Assembly: GCA_019649035.1 (NCBI GenBank)
Contig: BMAT01004790.1
Span: forward strand, 550 to 46,868
Direction of reading: 5' to 3'
DNA from: Elysia marginata
Lineage: Eukaryota; Mollusca; Gastropoda; Plakobranchidae
Length of the DNA: 46,319 nucleotides
In this document: in pieces, positions 9,883-18,530 of the stretch
Position numbering within the stretch: the stretch's first letter is position 1
How the letters are laid out: the number at the start of each line of letters is the position of its first letter
Notes under the pieces: generated by a model
What the model was told of the DNA's origin: nothing
Seen by the model: only the letters and a program-made list of their open reading frames with translations
The model's database searches: none
Translations under genes and position numbers: made by a program

Positions 9883-10832
9883 TGCTTCTTGTTTCGTCGA
9901 CACTGCTAGCCCAGAATACTATGCCCATATACAATGACTATCTGTCAAATAATTTTTACTTACTCCACCCCGCCACAGCAGGTATCTCCAGATATGTAAA
10001 TCTTAGATTATCTATTAGGAGGCAATGGCTGGGAGTAAAAAATGCTCCCAATTTCAGTACAATGAGTGCTGATTTTAGACTAAATGGGAGTTCGGGTATT
10101 GGAGGTATTGTGTATAGAGACTCTAACGGCAATCAAAACGGAACTGGACTCAAAATAACCTATGCCTATCACCTAAATCTATTAAACAGAAATAGTAATT
10201 TAAACCTGCTTTCATTTGGAATAAGTACTAGTATGCTCTTTTCAGGACTTGACGAAACAGGGTTTGCAAATGTTAATGGCTATGCCGACCCTAACATAAT
10301 AGGGTCAAATAATAACGCCTTTTATGGAAATATCGATTTTGGAATTGGATACCACCGAAAGGAACTTAAAATACTCTATTCTGTGCTAAATATATTACCC
10401 ATTCAGCGAAGCCTACTCACGAGATTTTCCTCTAGAAACTTAAGGACAGACCTCCTCTCGGTTTCCTATACTTTGAAGGATGAATATTTATTATACGAAC
10501 CTTCGGTCATGTATTTTATAAAAGATGCTACTGGAAATCAATTTGCGGACTTTAATATCAAAGTTTACAAGTACTACAAAAAATTAAAAGAACAAGTAAT
10601 CTGGGGAACCCTGTCTTACAGAAAGGGCTTTAGAAAAACAAATAGCAAGTTTACAAACCTAGTATCTTTAATCATAGGAAAGAATATAAAAGGTTTTATA
10701 TTTTCGTATACCTTGACATTCCCCGTTTTTTCTAATATATCTTTTACGGGGCTTTTTCATCAGATGACTTTGGGATATACATTTCTTAAATCTAAAACTT
10801 TCTACGAATGTGGATGCTCTGAATTGCGATAG
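9882..10832 (+). CDS. PorP/SprF-like type IX secretion system membrane protein
   Basis: Outer-membrane beta-barrel protein of the PorP/SprF family, which partners type IX secretion and, in gliding species, SprB-type adhesins. The diagnostic N-terminus is present: a hydrophobic leader ending in LLAQ, then a short YNDYLSNNFYLLHPATAG segment matching the family's 'Q.Y..N....NPA.AG' opening, followed by alternating beta-strand sequence to the end. The annotated start is a GTG directly on a G9 tract, giving an abnormally short leader without basic residues. One G more would join the leader to upstream codons reading LNLLGGG, a more normal signal-peptide core, although no ATG is in that frame. The true N-terminus or on/off state is therefore uncertain. 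No SprB/GldJ-like partner lies beside it. Confidence 0.85.
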   Translation: MLLVSSTLLAQNTMPIYNDYLSNNFYLLHPATAGISRYVNLRLSIRRQWLGVKNAPNFSTMSADFRLNGSSGIGGIVYRDSNGNQNGTGLKITYAYHLNLLNRNSNLNLLSFGISTSMLFSGLDETGFANVNGYADPNIIGSNNNAFYGNIDFGIGYHRKELKILYSVLNILPIQRSLLTRFSSRNLRTDLLSVSYTLKDEYLLYEPSVMYFIKDATGNQFADFNIKVYKYYKKLKEQVIWGTLSYRKGFRKTNSKFTNLVSLIIGKNIKGFIFSYTLTFPVFSNISFTGLFHQMTLGYTFLKSKTFYECGCSELR

Positions 10833-10859
10833 CTAGTATTTCTTGTTAATAAAATTAAA

Positions 10860-10903
10860 CTAAAATTATTGAAATTTTAACCTAAAATTATTTAAAATTT
10901 AAC
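10860..10903 (+). repeat. Tandem 22-bp AT-rich palindromic repeat
   Basis: Two adjacent 22-bp units, 10860-10881 and 10882-10903, each beginning CTAAAATTATT and ending TTTAAC, differ at only about three positions. Each unit is itself an inverted repeat (for example 10861-10867 with 10873-10879). They lie between the porP-like gene and the thioredoxin gene, upstream of a -7-like box. They could be operator sites or a weak bidirectional terminator. Confidence 0.6.
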
Positions 10904-10925
10904 TTTATCCATCTGTATAGAAAGT

Positions 10926-10933
10926 TAGCTTTG
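10926..10933 (+). promoter_or_regulatory. Candidate -7 element for the thioredoxin gene
   Basis: TAGCTTTG matches TAnnTTTG exactly and lies 14 nt before the ATG. No TTG is visible at the expected upstream spacing, so only half of the promoter pattern is present. The tandem palindromic repeat ends 22 nt upstream, where an upstream activator or repressor could act. Confidence 0.4.
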
Positions 10934-10947
10934 GATACAATTTTGAT

Positions 10948-11490
10948 ATGAAAGCTACTACCTTACTAATTGGGTTACTTTTTCTAACACCCTTGTTTTC
11001 TCAGGAAATAGAGTGGTTGTCATTTAACGAAGCGCAACTGGCTCAAAAAAAGAAATCCAAGAAGATTATTATGGATGTTTCTACAGGATGGTGTGGCCCC
11101 TGTAAGCTACTGGATATCAAGACTTTTCAAAACAAAAATGTGGCAGAATACATTAACAAAAACTTCTATGCAGTAAAATTTAATGCAGAGGGAAACGAGA
11201 ATATTGAGTATAAGGGCATCCCGTTTTCTAATCCCCGTTATGACCCCAAGAAATCACAATCGAGAAATTCAAGACATCTTTTTGCATCTTATCTCAAAAT
11301 AACAGCCTATCCGACTATTGTATTTTTCGATGAAAATATGGAAATAATAACGCCTCTAGTAGGCTATTTTACCCCTAGACAACTGGAATTATACTTAAAG
11401 TTATTTAAATCTAATGATTACAAATCTATCACAACACGCGAACAATTTGAAACTTATAAGGCAAACTTCAAATCGGAGTTTGTAGACTAG
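10948..11490 (+). CDS. Exported thioredoxin-fold protein
   Basis: A 180-aa periplasmic thiol-disulfide protein. A signal peptide spans residues 1-18 (MKATT then a hydrophobic core, cleaved after LFSQ-type sequence). The redox motif WCGPCK lies near residues 48-53, and the cis-proline motif AYPTIVFF near 115-122, both intact. About 35 residues between them form an insertion rich in polar residues. Probably a reductase or thioredoxin-like helper for envelope proteins; the partner is unknown. It has its own candidate promoter. It converges on the PAP2 gene, and the two coding regions overlap by 23 nt at their 3' ends. Confidence 0.87.
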   Translation: MKATTLLIGLLFLTPLFSQEIEWLSFNEAQLAQKKKSKKIIMDVSTGWCGPCKLLDIKTFQNKNVAEYINKNFYAVKFNAEGNENIEYKGIPFSNPRYDPKKSQSRNSRHLFASYLKITAYPTIVFFDENMEIITPLVGYFTPRQLELYLKLFKSNDYKSITTREQFETYKANFKSEFVD

Positions 11491-12088
11491 CCTCTATCTT
11501 TTTCTTGAAAAGAGAATATATCAAAAAGGAACACCCACAACCAAGTGCGACACCCATGTAAACATCCACGAAGAAATGTTGTGCCAAATATATTCTAGAT
11601 ATTCCAACTAAGACTGAAAATATAAGTATTATATTTGAAAACCACCGAGACTTGATTGCCAATGATACCAAAGTGTAAAGCGAAAATGCCGTAACAGTAT
11701 GTCCAGAAGGGAAAGAACAAATACGAGCATAATCAATATCTATAACTATTAAAGGATAAACCCCTTCAAAATACTTTATGGGTCTTGAAATTCCATAAAA
11801 TATATAGCCCTTAAAGGTGTAAGTGACAATAGCCTGAAGTAGAAACCCGAAAAGAAAGTATTTGACAAGGGTGTAAGATTTCCTGCACAGATATATAAAA
11901 AAAGGGATGAGATAAAAGTATGCTGTTCCTAAATGAGTGATGTACTTAAAAAAAGTATTTAGATACAGATTGTAGGATTGATTGAACCATACAACCATGC
12001 TCCCTCTCTCTAGGAATAATAGTGGAAATGTCAGCAACAATATGGCAAGGATAATAATCGCCTCCTTTTTCTCGTAAGATAAGCCCAC
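11468..12088 (-). CDS. PAP2-family membrane phosphatase
   Basis: A 206-aa integral membrane phosphatase of the type-2 phosphatidic acid phosphatase family, members of which dephosphorylate phosphatidate, undecaprenyl pyrophosphate or lipid A. All three signature motifs are present: K(x6)RP as KGYIFYGISRP, PSGH within SFPSGHTVTAFS, and SRxxxxxHxxxD as SRIYLAQHFFVD. About five or six TM helices are visible. It is the last gene of a minus-strand run with GT9 and DUF4254 genes, 1 nt after the glycosyltransferase, which suggests an envelope lipid or LPS role. Substrate unknown. Confidence 0.9.
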   Translation of the reverse strand: MGLSYEKKEAIIILAILLLTFPLLFLERGSMVVWFNQSYNLYLNTFFKYITHLGTAYFYLIPFFIYLCRKSYTLVKYFLFGFLLQAIVTYTFKGYIFYGISRPIKYFEGVYPLIVIDIDYARICSFPSGHTVTAFSLYTLVSLAIKSRWFSNIILIFSVLVGISRIYLAQHFFVDVYMGVALGCGCSFLIYSLFKKKIEASLQTPI

Positions 12089-12089
12089 T

Positions 12090-13130
12090 TTATATCTCTT
12101 TGTTTAGCCCTAGAATATCTAATACTTTACCCATAATATCTTTTGGCTTAATATCTGCTATGGCATTCTCATAATTTTTGGGGGCAAAATTGCCGTATAT
12201 AGAGGTGGGTATTAACGGGTATTTCTGCCTATCTGGAGACAAATTAGTGTTCTTTTTTCCAAATACTTCAAACCCACAATAGGGGTGCGTAACGCCCCAA
12301 ATAGTAATTGTTGGGATACCGTACATACCCGCCAAATGGACATTTGCACTGTCCATAGAGACCATCAAATCAAGATTTGAAATAACAGAAAGCTCGTCCC
12401 TAAAAGTAAGTAATTTACCAATAGCAATGACACTTTCATATTTATTTTCCATTGCACTCAGCTTCTCCTTTTCTTCCTTACCTCCAAACAGAAATATTTT
12501 AAGCGATTTATTTTTAGACAAACCCTCTATGACACTATCCATTTGGGGGAAGGGGTAAGTCTTCCCTTTAAATGCTGCAAAAGGAGCTATACCTATTTTC
12601 TTCCCAGAAAAAGGGATTTTAGAATTAGAAAATTGTCGCTTGGGAAGGATATCGCTGTCTTTCATCTCTATCGGGAACCCCAGATTCTCAAATACATCCG
12701 CGTATCTTGTATGGGTTCGTTTTAGGGGCTCAAATATCTTATTGTATCTTCGAGTGAGTGCTTTTCTAGATTTTCTATCTTTTTCTATGTGGCATATGGG
12801 TATTTTGGGAGACATTATTTTTAAGAATGAACAAACTACACGGGAACGCAAAGAATAGTGTATATCAGCAACGGCATGAAATCTCTTTTTCTTCATCGCC
12901 CATGCCAATCTAAAAAGTCCGAAAAGCCCTTTATAAGTTTTGGAAACATCTGCCGGAAAGAAATTTACCTGAGGAATATCCTCAAAAAGGGGTGCCATAA
13001 AGTCTTTTGATAAGATTGTAACCTTTGTGTAGGCATATGTTTTTATAAGCCTTAGTAGTATATGAGAGGACATCGCTACATCGCCTATAGCAGAAAACCT
13101 TATGACTAATATATTCTTGCTAGATTCCAT
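12090..13130 (-). CDS. Glycosyltransferase family 9 (heptosyltransferase-like)
   Basis: A 346-aa cytoplasmic GT-B enzyme of family GT9, like the LPS core heptosyltransferases WaaC/WaaF. It opens with the family hallmark ILVIRFSAIGDVAMSSH, has the central IGIAPFAAFKGKTYP strand, and in the C-terminal domain SMDSANVHLAGMYGIPTITIWGVTHP, which binds the nucleotide-sugar. The length is normal. It overlaps the DUF4254 start codon region by 1 nt, a pairing that recurs in Bacteroidota LPS loci. The sugar donor (ADP-heptose or another) cannot be inferred from sequence alone. Confidence 0.9.
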   Translation of the reverse strand: MESSKNILVIRFSAIGDVAMSSHILLRLIKTYAYTKVTILSKDFMAPLFEDIPQVNFFPADVSKTYKGLFGLFRLAWAMKKKRFHAVADIHYSLRSRVVCSFLKIMSPKIPICHIEKDRKSRKALTRRYNKIFEPLKRTHTRYADVFENLGFPIEMKDSDILPKRQFSNSKIPFSGKKIGIAPFAAFKGKTYPFPQMDSVIEGLSKNKSLKIFLFGGKEEKEKLSAMENKYESVIAIGKLLTFRDELSVISNLDLMVSMDSANVHLAGMYGIPTITIWGVTHPYCGFEVFGKKNTNLSPDRQKYPLIPTSIYGNFAPKNYENAIADIKPKDIMGKVLDILGLNKEI

Positions 13131-13732
13131 TACTTTCGTTTGTTGTAAAGAATTGGGTTTAGATTGTGATCATTATACATTTTCATTTGCCGATAGACTT
13201 TCATTTTTTTAGTTCCACGCGCAATATCTTCCAAAAGCTGGTCTATAGATTTGGAAAGGTCTTCCCGCTGTTCCAATAAAATGTCTAGCTTGGCTTTACA
13301 GCTTTTGGTATGTTCCAAGCTAACCCCTTTTCGGCTAACTTCTGCACTCATATGATATATCTTTAAAGCCAAAATAGAAAGCCTGTCAATAGCCCATGCA
13401 GGGCTTTCAGTATTGACACTCGCGTTTTCTCTAATAGTGAAATATTTATCAAGAAAATAGTCATCTATTTTTTCCACCAAATCTGTTCTTTTTTGATTAG
13501 CTCTATCTATTTTTCGTTTTAGTAAAAGTGCCTTTTCGGGCTGGATATACTCATCTCTTATAGTGTCTTCATAGTGCCACTGAATGGTATCTATCCAACA
13601 TTTTTCAAACAATAGTGCTTCTATGTCCTCTGAATTTTTGTAGGGGTTCTGAAAATCTTGATTGAGATCATCCTTTATGTGGTACATATCTATACATTTC
13701 TCAAATATGCTGTAAGCTTTTTTGCTAAACAT
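13130..13732 (-). CDS. DUF4254 domain-containing protein
   Basis: A 200-aa soluble, mostly helical protein of the DUF4254 family, recognisable by the N-terminal 'iQWhyEDtIRd' segment (DTIQWHYEDTIRDEYI) and by a second helix set containing ERLS-like AIDRLSILALKIYHM. The family is largely confined to Bacteroidota, usually next to a GT9 glycosyltransferase as here, and has no established function. No signal peptide or TM helix. It sits 8 nt downstream of the DUF6427 gene and 1 nt overlaps the glycosyltransferase, so the three form an operon. Confidence 0.8.
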   Translation of the reverse strand: MFSKKAYSIFEKCIDMYHIKDDLNQDFQNPYKNSEDIEALLFEKCWIDTIQWHYEDTIRDEYIQPEKALLLKRKIDRANQKRTDLVEKIDDYFLDKYFTIRENASVNTESPAWAIDRLSILALKIYHMSAEVSRKGVSLEHTKSCKAKLDILLEQREDLSKSIDQLLEDIARGTKKMKVYRQMKMYNDHNLNPILYNKRK

Positions 13733-13740
13733 TTTCTACT

Positions 13741-14664
13741 TTAAGTTGAAAAAACGATTCCTACGGTCATAATCAACCCCGTAATAAGCCAAGTGGTTGC
13801 CTCCTTATGAGTCGTTTTCATTACGCTTACAACATTTGTAAAAATGATAGAAAGGGGGAATATCACAAACAAAAAAGAATTCACATCTTCATCACCCCTA
13901 AGAAAGGGAATGAGGATAGAAATGATTAGGCTAATTATTATCAGAGACATCTTGTTTTTATAGTCCTGAAATCTCGTTTTGTTTGAAATCAAATAAATAT
14001 TACTTAGAAGCCCCATAGCAATCAAAATCAAAAAAGGCAGTATTTTATAGATATAACCAGAACTCAAACCCTGAAAAGTAGGCCATGTTACATCTTTAAT
14101 AGATTGAACAAAAGGCTTCCCCACCAACAAATGATAATTAAAATATAAAATATACAATGAGGCAAGGGAAAAAATTGGAGTGAACCAATAGCGTATTTTC
14201 TTTGGATGAAAAATGAGTATCTCAGATAGAACTATAATTAGAAAGCAAATACTTTCATAAAAAAAGAATGCCGAGAGTCCAAAACAAAATGTGCTATCAA
14301 AAATTTTTAACTTTTGATTGACTCTATTATTAAAGTTGAGCGTACGCTTAAGTCCTATCAAAACAAATAGATTTGCAAATAAAATGTCTGCATCAATCCT
14401 GCCATAGAGAAGACAACAAACTGTCATTAAGAAAAAGTATGTAACAAATGCTTTTCTATGCCTATTACTATCTTCTACTATGAAGAAAAAAACAATAACA
14501 GCAGAGATTATCAGTAGAGAAAGATGTAGAAAATCACCATCAGACAAGCCACTCTGAGAATCCTCAAAGCTGGTAAAAGACAAAATCCTCACCAAAGAAA
14601 ACAATGAGAGAAGAAGAATAAGAGGGGTATAATTCCCTTTGGATAAAAATGAAACTAGTTTCAC
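13741..14664 (-). CDS. DUF6427 family polytopic membrane protein
   Basis: A 307-aa inner-membrane protein with roughly ten hydrophobic segments and short loops. It resembles the Flavobacteria-specific DUF6427 family, typified by an N-terminal 'F.....N.......L' helix, an FANLFVLIGLKR-like loop and an FYES motif (FFYESICFL). To my knowledge DUF6427 sits beside DUF6341 and purD in flavobacterial genomes, and the same order is seen here: purD, DUF6341 and DUF6427 are contiguous. Function unknown; possibly an envelope polymer or glycosylation membrane factor by analogy with its multi-TM fold. Confidence 0.7.
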   Translation of the reverse strand: MKLVSFLSKGNYTPLILLLSLFSLVRILSFTSFEDSQSGLSDGDFLHLSLLIISAVIVFFFIVEDSNRHRKAFVTYFFLMTVCCLLYGRIDADILFANLFVLIGLKRTLNFNNRVNQKLKIFDSTFCFGLSAFFFYESICFLIIVLSEILIFHPKKIRYWFTPIFSLASLYILYFNYHLLVGKPFVQSIKDVTWPTFQGLSSGYIYKILPFLILIAMGLLSNIYLISNKTRFQDYKNKMSLIIISLIISILIPFLRGDEDVNSFLFVIFPLSIIFTNVVSVMKTTHKEATTWLITGLIMTVGIVFST

Positions 14665-14704
14665 TACTTTTTTCTAAATTCGCCTGGTAAAGTTAAAAAT
14701 TTAG

Positions 14705-14935
14705 ATGATGATGGGTTCGTTTTTTCGAGGTATAGCTGATTTTTTTTCTATTTTGCTCATTCCTTTAGAGAAGTTGAGATTCTCTGAAGACAGCAACTGG
14801 TGGGCAAGTAACACCTTAAACTTTATCTTCCTTGGGGTATGTTTCTCTGCGCTATTATACTGGCTTAGACAATTGAAAATATTTGACAAAAACGGAGAGG
14901 AAGACAAAAGCGTTAGCTCCCACTCCTACTTATAG
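14705..14935 (+). CDS. DUF6341 family small membrane protein
   Basis: A 76-aa protein matching the small flavobacterial family DUF6341. It has an amphipathic N-terminus, the conserved NWWASNTLNFIFL segment leading into one TM helix (about residues 36-55), the YWLRQLKIFD motif at the membrane exit, and an acidic tail ending HSYL. Three consecutive ATG codons open the frame. It is divergent from DUF6427 (40 nt apart), and its stop overlaps the purD 3' end by 6 nt. Its conserved position in Flavobacteria suggests a real gene despite its size. Function unknown. Confidence 0.8.
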   Translation: MMMGSFFRGIADFFSILLIPLEKLRFSEDSNWWASNTLNFIFLGVCFSALLYWLRQLKIFDKNGEEDKSVSSHSYL

Positions 14936-16210
14936 TAGGTCAAAACCGATATCTCTGCGGTAGTACATCCCTTCAAAATTGATGAATGTTATGTTATTGT
15001 AGCTTTTTGAAAGTGCTTTTTGTACAGACTGCCCTAGTGATGTAACTGCAACAACACGACCTCCATTTGTCAGCACTTCTTTATTTTGAGACAACTTTGT
15101 CCCTGCGTGAAATACTATAGAGTCTGCTGAAGAAATATCGCTTATGCCATTTATCTCAAATCCTTTTTTATAGTCTTCTGGGTATCCTCCTGAAGTAATC
15201 ACAACTGTTGTCGCAAAATCGGGTCTGACATTTAAATCTATTTTATCTAAAGAGCCATTGGCTACTGCCTTAAGGATATCTACCATGTCATTCTCAATGC
15301 GAGGCAAAACAACCTGAGTCTCCGGGTCTCCCATTCGGACATTGTACTCAATAACATAGGGGTCAGTACCCACTTTCATAAGACCGATAAATATGAACCC
15401 TGTATAAGGGATATTTTCACGGTTCATTCCTTCGATTGTCGGTTTAACAATCCTATTTTCTATCTTCTCTCTGAGTGCTTCATTTACAAAAGGCACTGGA
15501 GAAACTGCTCCCATACCACCTGTATTTAGACCTATATCACCCTCCCCTATGCGCTTATAGTCCTTGGCTTCAGGCAAAATCTTATACGATTTCCCATCGG
15601 TCAAGACAAAACTCAACTCAATTCCATCCAAAAATTCCTCTATAATGACCTTTCGTCCTGCATTGCCAAACTTTTTATCTAAGAGTATCTTTTTTAGTTC
15701 ATTTTTTGCTTTCGATAGAGCGTCTAATATCAAAACCCCCTTTCCCGCGGCCAAGCCATCTGCCTTGAGTACATAAGGAGGGGAAAGTGTCTCTAAAAAG
15801 GAATCCCCCTCGTCAATATTATCGGGTGTGAAACTCTTATACTTTGCCGTAGGAATATTGTTCCTAATCATAAAATCCTTAGCAAAATCCTTACTTCCCT
15901 CTAGCTGGGCAGCATCACTCTGAGGGCCTATAACTGGAATATGGCTTATCTTGGGACTATTAATAAAATAGTCGTGTATGCCCCTCACCAAAGGCTCTTC
16001 AGGACCTACAATAAGCATTTCTATATTCTTCTCAACAACTATATTTTCAACGGCTTCAAAATCGTTAGGGTCTATCTCAATATTGTTTGCAATCTGTTTT
16101 GTACCTGCATTTCCGGGCACTACAAATAGGTTTACGGTGTATTTGCTCTGTTTTAATTTCCAAGCAAAAGTATGCTCTCTGCCACCCGAGCCGATAATTA
16201 GTATATTCAT
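14930..16210 (-). CDS. purD: Phosphoribosylamine--glycine ligase
   Basis: ATP-grasp enzyme that makes glycinamide ribonucleotide, the second step of de novo purine synthesis. It is 426 aa, full length. The N-terminal MNILIIGSGGREH nucleotide-binding loop, the ATP-grasp segment KADGLAAGKGVLI, the glycine-rich GGMGAVSPVP and the catalytic RMGDPETQVVLPR are all present. It follows the UDP-glucuronate decarboxylase gene by 5 nt and ends the minus-strand run that begins with guaA, so two purine genes bracket this operon. Confidence 0.97.
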   Translation of the reverse strand: MNILIIGSGGREHTFAWKLKQSKYTVNLFVVPGNAGTKQIANNIEIDPNDFEAVENIVVEKNIEMLIVGPEEPLVRGIHDYFINSPKISHIPVIGPQSDAAQLEGSKDFAKDFMIRNNIPTAKYKSFTPDNIDEGDSFLETLSPPYVLKADGLAAGKGVLILDALSKAKNELKKILLDKKFGNAGRKVIIEEFLDGIELSFVLTDGKSYKILPEAKDYKRIGEGDIGLNTGGMGAVSPVPFVNEALREKIENRIVKPTIEGMNRENIPYTGFIFIGLMKVGTDPYVIEYNVRMGDPETQVVLPRIENDMVDILKAVANGSLDKIDLNVRPDFATTVVITSGGYPEDYKKGFEINGISDISSADSIVFHAGTKLSQNKEVLTNGGRVVAVTSLGQSVQKALSKSYNNITFINFEGMYYRRDIGFDLL

Positions 16211-16215
16211 TTTTG

Positions 16216-17202
16216 TTATGTAATATTATATTTGGAAAAGTCTCTATGTTCTCTCTTGTAAAGTTCCCCCTCTGGTAGTGTTTTAAAGTATTCATAGGTT
16301 TTTTGCAACCCCTCTAGCCGCCCTATCTTTGGACGCCATTTTAGCACATCGTTTGCCTTTTTAATATCTGGGCGCCTCTGCATGGGGTCTCCTACGGGAA
16401 GTACTTTATACGCTATTTTTATGTTTGCTTGAGTGATTTTTATCACTTCATTTGCAAAGTCCATTATGCTAATCTCCCCTGGATTTCCAATATTCATTGG
16501 GAGTTTGTAGTCGCTGAATAGCAAACGAAAAATTCCCTCTATCAAATCATCCACAAAACAAAAAGACCTTGTTTGAGTACCATCTCCAAAAATAGTCAAA
16601 TCCTCTCCTCGCAACGCTTGCCCTAGAAATGTAGGTATTACCCGACCGTCATTTAACCGCATACGAGGCCCATAGGTGTTAAAAATTCTCACAATCCTCG
16701 TATCTACTTTGTGAAATCTCTGATAGCCCATAGTGAGTGCTTCCATATACCTCTTGGCTTCATCATAAACACCTCTCAGATTTACCGTATTTACATTCCC
16801 ACAATAGGTCTCTGGCTGAGGATTTACAGTCGGATCTCCATATACCTCAGAAGTAGAAGCCACCAATATTCTCGCTTTTTTGTCTTTGGCTAATCCCAAT
16901 AAGTTATGAGTTCCCATAGCCCCCACTTTTAAAGTTTGTATGGGAATTTTGAGATAATCTATAGGGCTTGCTGGTGAGGCAAAATGTAGGATATAGTCTA
17001 ACTTACCAGAAATATGGACATACTTTGTAACATCATGATGATAAAATTCAAACTGCTTTAAGCTGAATAAATGCTCAATATTTTTGATTTCCCCCGTGAT
17101 AAGGTTATCCATAGCAATAACGCCATATCCCTCCTTTATGAACCTGTCGCACAAATAAGAACCGAGAAATCCGGCTGCGCCTGTTATTAAAACCCTTTTC
17201 AT
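16216..17202 (-). CDS. UDP-glucuronate decarboxylase (UXS-like SDR)
   Basis: A 328-aa extended short-chain dehydrogenase/reductase, predicted to convert UDP-glucuronate to UDP-xylose via a 4-keto intermediate. It has the NAD-binding GAAGFLGS (residues 8-15), the catalytic Tyr/Lys pair in YDEAKRYME, the upstream STSEVYGDP loop, and [10 protein letters not shown] typical of the UXS clade. Its start codon overlaps the stop of the UDP-glucose dehydrogenase gene by 4 nt, which supplies its substrate, so the pair likely forms a two-step pathway for an envelope glycan. Other SDR sugar epimerases are possible but fit the context less well. Confidence 0.88.
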   Translation of the reverse strand: MKRVLITGAAGFLGSYLCDRFIKEGYGVIAMDNLITGEIKNIEHLFSLKQFEFYHHDVTKYVHISGKLDYILHFASPASPIDYLKIPIQTLKVGAMGTHNLLGLAKDKKARILVASTSEVYGDPTVNPQPETYCGNVNTVNLRGVYDEAKRYMEALTMGYQRFHKVDTRIVRIFNTYGPRMRLNDGRVIPTFLGQALRGEDLTIFGDGTQTRSFCFVDDLIEGIFRLLFSDYKLPMNIGNPGEISIMDFANEVIKITQANIKIAYKVLPVGDPMQRRPDIKKANDVLKWRPKIGRLEGLQKTYEYFKTLPEGELYKREHRDFSKYNIT

Positions 17203-18497
17203 CTGCCTATAGATTGATAGTAAATTCCTAATTCCTTCATCTCAATTGTATCGAAAAGGTTTCGCCCATCAAAAATAACCGCAACATTCATCAATGACTT
17301 TATTCTTTCAAAGTTAGGGTTTCTAAAAATTGCCCATTCTGTACATATAAGTAGCGCGTCAGCCCCTTCAACTACATCATACATATCTTTTCCATACTGA
17401 AGTTTATTACCGTACTTTCTCCTTACATTGGGTATGGCCTCTGGGTCAAATGCATTGATTTTTGATCCTTTTTTGAGTAACTCATCTATCATATAAAGTG
17501 AAGGTGCCTCACGTATATCATCAGTTTCTGGCTTAAAAGACAACCCCCAAACGGCTATTTTCTTAGCTTTCAAATCATTCTTAAAATAACTTTCCATACT
17601 AGGAAATAATATAACTTTTTGCTTCTCATTGACCTTGATAACAGCATCTAAAACTGCAAAATTGTAACCATAGTCTTTTCCCAATTTGTGAAGTGCTTTT
17701 AAATCTTTGGGGAAACAAGCCCCCCCGTAGCCTATGCCGGGATAGAGAAACTGCTTTCCTATTCTCTGGTCAGCTCCCATTGCTGTCCTTACCATATCTA
17801 CATTTGCCCCTACCCTCTCACAGAAATTGGCAATCTCATTCATAAAAGTTATTTTGGTTGCTAAAAATGAGTTGGAGGCATACTTGGTTATCTCGGCAGA
17901 CGCCTCATCCATCACAAAAATGGGGTTATTATTTCTCAAATAAGGTTTAAAAAGTCGCTTCATAATCTCTATTGCCTTCTGTGAAGAAGAGCCAATAACA
18001 ACTCTTTCAGGTCTTAAAAAATCATCTACTGCCACCCCTTCCCTTAGAAATTCAGGATTTGACACCACATCAAAATCTACAGATGTTCTTTTGGAAATAA
18101 TCTCTTTTACGAGTTTTGCTGTCCCCACAGGAACGGTACTTTTATTTACAATAACTTTGTAGTCCTCAATGAGGTCTCCAATATCTTGCACCACTTTTGT
18201 AATATAGCTCAAATCAGCGGAACCGTCTTTTTTTTCGGGCGTTGGGAGTGCCAAAAAAACAATATTTCCAAAGTCCAAAGCCTCTTCAAGAGAAGTGGTG
18301 AAGCGCAACCGCTTTGCTTTTATATTTCTTTCAAATAAGATATTCAAGTGGGGTTCATAGATGGGTACTTCACCGCTTTTCATCCTATTTACTTTGTCCT
18401 CATCATTATCTATGCAGATGACACTATTTCCCATCTCGGCCAGACAAGTGCCAGTAACTAAGCCGACATATCCGGTACCAACTACAGCTATATGCAT
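17199..18497 (-). CDS. ugd: UDP-glucose 6-dehydrogenase
   Basis: Oxidises UDP-glucose to UDP-glucuronate in the cytoplasm. At 432 aa it is full length. The NAD-binding motif [10 protein letters not shown] starts at residue 7. The central helix carries [19 protein letters not shown], and the catalytic cysteine lies in [10 protein letters not shown]. The C-terminal domain has the usual [17 protein letters not shown]. Co-located with the UDP-glucuronate decarboxylase with a 4-nt overlap, it feeds UDP-xylose or UDP-glucuronate-derived glycans. Confidence 0.95.
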   Translation of the reverse strand: MHIAVVGTGYVGLVTGTCLAEMGNSVICIDNDEDKVNRMKSGEVPIYEPHLNILFERNIKAKRLRFTTSLEEALDFGNIVFLALPTPEKKDGSADLSYITKVVQDIGDLIEDYKVIVNKSTVPVGTAKLVKEIISKRTSVDFDVVSNPEFLREGVAVDDFLRPERVVIGSSSQKAIEIMKRLFKPYLRNNNPIFVMDEASAEITKYASNSFLATKITFMNEIANFCERVGANVDMVRTAMGADQRIGKQFLYPGIGYGGACFPKDLKALHKLGKDYGYNFAVLDAVIKVNEKQKVILFPSMESYFKNDLKAKKIAVWGLSFKPETDDIREAPSLYMIDELLKKGSKINAFDPEAIPNVRRKYGNKLQYGKDMYDVVEGADALLICTEWAIFRNPNFERIKSLMNVAVIFDGRNLFDTIEMKELGIYYQSIGR

Positions 18498-18530
18498 ACG
18501 CCCATCTTTTTTAATAAATTCATTCTCATT

